Below are positions 61,476 through 64,000 of a DNA stretch of 64,000 nucleotides, in pieces (positions within the stretch are counted from its first letter, which is position 1; the number at the start of each line of letters is the position of its first letter). The stretch is from Halolamina rubra. Its GTDB lineage: Archaea > Halobacteriota > Halobacteria > Halobacteriales > Haloferacaceae. A program made the position numbers and the translations under genes. A model generated the notes under the pieces. The model saw only the letters and a program-made list of their open reading frames with translations, was not told the DNA's origin and ran no database searches. The stretch lies in NCBI RefSeq assembly GCF_000739555.1, contig NZ_BBJN01000052.1:1-64000 (forward strand), given 5' to 3'.

Positions 61476-62593
61476 CTACTGAACCGCCGCGTACGCCTCG
61501 CCCATTATCTCCAGCGCCTCCTCCAGTTCCTCCGTCGCCGTCGCGTAGGAGAGCCGGGCGTACCCCTCGCCGGCGTCGCCGAACGCCTCGCCCGGGACGA
61601 CGACGACGCCGCGCTCGATACACTCATCGACGAACCCCTCTGGCACCTCGGGCATCGCGTAGAACGCCCCCTCCGGCGTGGGCACGTCGAGGCCGATGTC
61701 TCGGAGGCCGTCGACGACCAGATCCCGGCGCTGTTCGAACGTGTCGACCATCTCCGTCACTACGTCCTGCGGTCCGGAGAGCGCGGCCGCGGCAGCGTAC
61801 TGCGCCGGCGCCGACGCGCAGGCCTGCACGTACTGGTGGACCCGCAGCATCCGCTCGACGCGCTCGGGCGCGGCCGCGACCCAGCCCAGCCGCCAGCCCG
61901 TCATCGAGTACGTCTTCGAGCAGGCGTCGACGACGACCGTCTGCTCGGGCGCGAACTCGGCGGGCGAGCGGTGCTCGCCGTCGAACACGATCCGGCCGTA
62001 CACCTCGTCGGAGACGCAGAGCAGGTCGTGCTCGCGGGCGATGCGGGCGAACGCCTCCACGTCCGCGAGCGGCGACACCGCGCCGGTGGGATTACCCGGG
62101 CTGTTGACGATAAAGGCGGCCGTGTCCTCGGTGATCGCGTCCTCGATCGCCGCGGGGTCGATCGTGAGGTCGTCCCGGACCGGCACCGGCACCGGTTCGG
62201 CGCCGGTCAGCTTCGTCAGCGCGTCGTACGCCACGAACCCTGGGTCGGGGATGATCACCTCGTCGCCGGCGCCGACGTGGGCCTCCAGCGCGATGTGGAG
62301 CGCCTCGCTCCCGCCGGCGGTGGCGATCACCTGCCCGGGGTCGTACTCGAGGCCGAGGTCGCGCTCGTGCTTCTCGACGATCGCCTCGCGGAGTTCGGGG
62401 ATCCCCTTGTTGCCGGTGTAGGCGTCGGTCTTCCCCGCCTCGATGGCGTCGACGGCGCCTGTCGGGCGTGATCGGGCGTCGGGAAGTCGGGCTGGCCGAG
62501 GCCGAGGTTGATGGCGTCCTCGCCGGCGGCCTCGAACACTTCCCGGATCCCGGAGATGCTGATGCGCTCCACGCGGTCGGAGAACTGGGGCAT
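61476..62593 (-). CDS. class I pyridoxal-phosphate aminotransferase, frameshifted as assembled
   Basis: About 373-residue aspartate-type aminotransferase. N terminus MPQFSDRVERISISGIREVFEAAG and LGLGQPDFPTPDHA are in the first frame (from 62593). Near 62457 one G/C is missing. The protein resumes as VDAIEAGKTDAYTGNKGIPELREAI and then ATAGGSEALHIAL to 61476. The PLP Lys is in CSKTYSMTGWRLGW, with NSPGNPTGAV and the Asp/Tyr in VSDEVYGRIVF. All motifs are intact once the frame is restored. Confidence 0.9.
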
Positions 62594-62815
62594 ACCCACG
62601 GCGTCGGCGGCGAGTGCGTTAATGGTTCCTCTCCGGGGGAGTCAGAACCGGCAGCAATCGCCGATTTCACCGACGGCGGGATTCCGCGGTGATCGGCGCC
62701 AGGGCGACTCCGCGCGGCGCTCCGTGGCCGTACCGCGGGGCCGGGGCGTCGTCGACGCGCCGAGGTTCTCGCCGCCGGCGGCGGCGAGTTAAGCCGAGCG
62801 CCACAACCGGGCGTA

Positions 62816-63856
62816 ATGAGCGATCGACACCGCAGTTTCTCGCGGCGCGACGCGCTGAAAGCGACCGGTGCGGCGGCGACGTTCGGCCTGGCCGGCTGCC
62901 TCGGCGGCAGCGGCGGCGCCGACGACCTGACCGTGGCGTACATGCCGATCTACCCGGACATGCAGTACTTCGTGATGCAGGAGGAGGGGTACCTCGACGA
63001 GCTGTCCGTCGGCGTCGACGCCAAGGAGTTCTCGAGCGGCCCCGACATCGTGCAGGCGTACGCCTCCGGCGAGATCGACGTGGCGATGTTCGGCATCGTG
63101 CCCGCGATGATCGTGATCGACCGCGGGATCGCCGCCCAGGTCGTCGCCGCCAACATTCAGGAGCCGATGGGGATCCTCGCTCACGAGGAGTTCGCGGCGA
63201 TCTGGGAACCCGAGAACCCCGCCGACTCCTTCGCGCAGTGGGCCGACGAGAAGGGCCGCCCATTCGAGTTCGGCACGTTCCCCGAGGGCTCGGTGCCGGA
63301 CATCCTGCTGCGCTACTGGCTCTCGGACGAGCTCGGGATCGACCCGGCGAGCAACGAGCACGTCGAGGTGACGGGGCTGGGCGGCGCGAACGCGGTGTTC
63401 CAGGGGCTCGCCAACGGCGAGGTCGACGGCACGTCGATCATGGAGCCGGTGCCGACGAAGATCGAGGCGGAGGGGCTCGCCTACGAGTTCCTCGCCACCG
63501 CCGGCGAGTTCATGCCCGGCCAGCCCGCGGCGGTGACGCTGATGAGCGACGAGGTGCGGAGCGCCGACGCCGGCGCCGAGTTCGTCCGCCAGCACCGGCG
63601 GGCGACCGAGTTCGTCCGAGCCAACCGTGACACCGCCGCCGAGCACGCGAGCAGCGTCGTCGGCGAGTCCTCGCTGGCGCCCGAGACGGCGAAGCGGGCG
63701 ATGGACTCCCCCCTGTCGAACTTCGTCACCGACCCCCACGTAATCGAGGACGGCACCGAGGTGTTCGCCGAGTACGCCGCCGACCTCGGCAAGACGGACG
63801 CGGAGCTGGGGATCGACCGGGTGTTCGACTACTCCCTCTACGACAGCCTCGAATGA
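62816..63856 (+). CDS. ABC transporter substrate-binding lipoprotein (NitT/TauT type)
   Basis: 346 residues with a Tat signal (FSRRDALKA) and lipobox Cys28. NMT1/SsuA-like fold: DLTVAYMPIYPDMQYFVMQEEGYLDE, GSGPDIVQAYASGEIDVAMFG-like switch region, and FEFGTFPEGSVPDILLRYWL. The family imports nitrate, sulfonates, thiamine precursors or taurine; specificity cannot be read. Its stop overlaps the next start (ATGA), the permease of the same importer. Confidence 0.9.
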   Translation: MSDRHRSFSRRDALKATGAAATFGLAGCLGGSGGADDLTVAYMPIYPDMQYFVMQEEGYLDELSVGVDAKEFSSGPDIVQAYASGEIDVAMFGIVPAMIVIDRGIAAQVVAANIQEPMGILAHEEFAAIWEPENPADSFAQWADEKGRPFEFGTFPEGSVPDILLRYWLSDELGIDPASNEHVEVTGLGGANAVFQGLANGEVDGTSIMEPVPTKIEAEGLAYEFLATAGEFMPGQPAAVTLMSDEVRSADAGAEFVRQHRRATEFVRANRDTAAEHASSVVGESSLAPETAKRAMDSPLSNFVTDPHVIEDGTEVFAEYAADLGKTDAELGIDRVFDYSLYDSLE

Positions 63857-64000
63857 GCACGAGCCTCGAGCCTGATTTCGGGACCGAGTTCGGCGGCGAC
63901 CTCGACCGTCGACGCCTCCTGCTGGGCGCGGGTGGCGTCCTCGGGTTCCTCCTCGTCTGGGCGGTCGCCGCCCGGTTCAACCCGCCGTACGTCCTCCCCT
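63853..64000 (+). CDS. ABC transporter permease, partial (runs off the window)
   Basis: The first 49 codons: a hydrophilic lead (MSTSLEPDFGTEFGGDLDRRR) and a first membrane helix (LLLGAGGVLGFLLVWAVAARF). By position it is the BPD_transp_1 permease partner of the lipoprotein it overlaps by four bases. Confidence 0.75.
   Translation, partial: MSTSLEPDFGTEFGGDLDRRRLLLGAGGVLGFLLVWAVAARFNPPYVLP

Noticed and set aside
62327-62593. Independent 90-residue protein upstream of the aminotransferase
   Set aside because: Its first about 47 codons are the aminotransferase N terminus; the rest is out of frame.

Overview
The window is chromosomal DNA of a halophilic archaeon (class Halobacteria). The evidence is the very high G+C content, strongly acidic proteins, Tat-type lipoprotein signals (RR motif plus lipobox Cys), and archaeal information-processing genes: TFB, DnaG-type primase, FEN1 with a PIP-box-like tail, GatE, SBDS and cis-prenyltransferases. 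Promoters look like BRE/TATA boxes about 25-30 nt before nearly leaderless starts. I cannot name the genus. About 55 genes look like ordinary chromosome; one 5.5 kb block (about 53.08-58.60 kb) is visibly more A+T-rich and foreign.

Layout. 0-7.3 kb: thioredoxin reductase, DUF357 protein, CysS operon with two small haloarchaeal genes, OsmC, a UPF0173-type metallohydrolase, and a copper nitrite reductase fused to a C-terminal halocyanin domain. 7.5-8.0 kb: two broken relics (XdhC-like and MobA/MocA-like) in opposite orientation. 8.2-14.9 kb: a complete peptide/nickel-type ABC importer (lipoprotein, two permeases, two ATPases). 15-18.4 kb: membrane protein, double winged-helix regulator, then a Tat-exported DyP-like protein overlapping a Tp34/P19-like iron-binding lipoprotein. 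18.4-21.5 kb: S9 peptidase and OGG-type glycosylase, both with a frameshift. 21.8-31.3 kb: a solitary IS200/IS605-type end, MBL hydrolase, beta-carbonic anhydrase, METTL5-like methyltransferase, TFB, Agl23-like membrane protein, USP, 2Fe-2S ferredoxin, a ferritin-like protein and a secreted subtilase. 31.5-46.5 kb: DUF2797, SBDS, FUN14, two different cis-prenyltransferase-family proteins, DUF92, DnaG, ornithine-cyclodeaminase family, FEN1, BolA and FumC. 46.6-52.8 kb: GatE, Lrp regulator divergent from an EamA transporter, MaoC dehydratase, TrmJ-type methyltransferase and a coiled-coil protein.

53.08-58.60 kb is an integrated element lying at the 3' end of tRNA-Lys(CTT). It is bounded by a perfect 34-bp direct repeat of the tRNA 3' end. 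It carries a tyrosine integrase next to the displaced tRNA fragment, a membrane protein, a lipoprotein and a P-loop helicase-like protein. Its long intergenic spaces hold eight copies of a 14-bp motif (consensus TTCACCGCATCGAG) and two copies of an inverted-repeat module with an identical 28-nt spacer. This is the best candidate for an undescribed system.

58.7-64 kb: RCK-DHH phosphoesterase, PRC-barrel protein (CdpB1-like), PAC2-type chaperone, a class I aminotransferase (frameshifted), and the start of a second ABC importer operon (NitT/TauT type) that runs off the end.

Six otherwise normal genes (OGG, S9 peptidase, SBDS, DUF92, GNAT, aminotransferase) are each broken by loss of one G or C. 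This looks more like consensus sequencing error than pseudogenisation. Four short tandem-repeat loci (period 28-35 bp) occur, three of them at or right after a stop codon.
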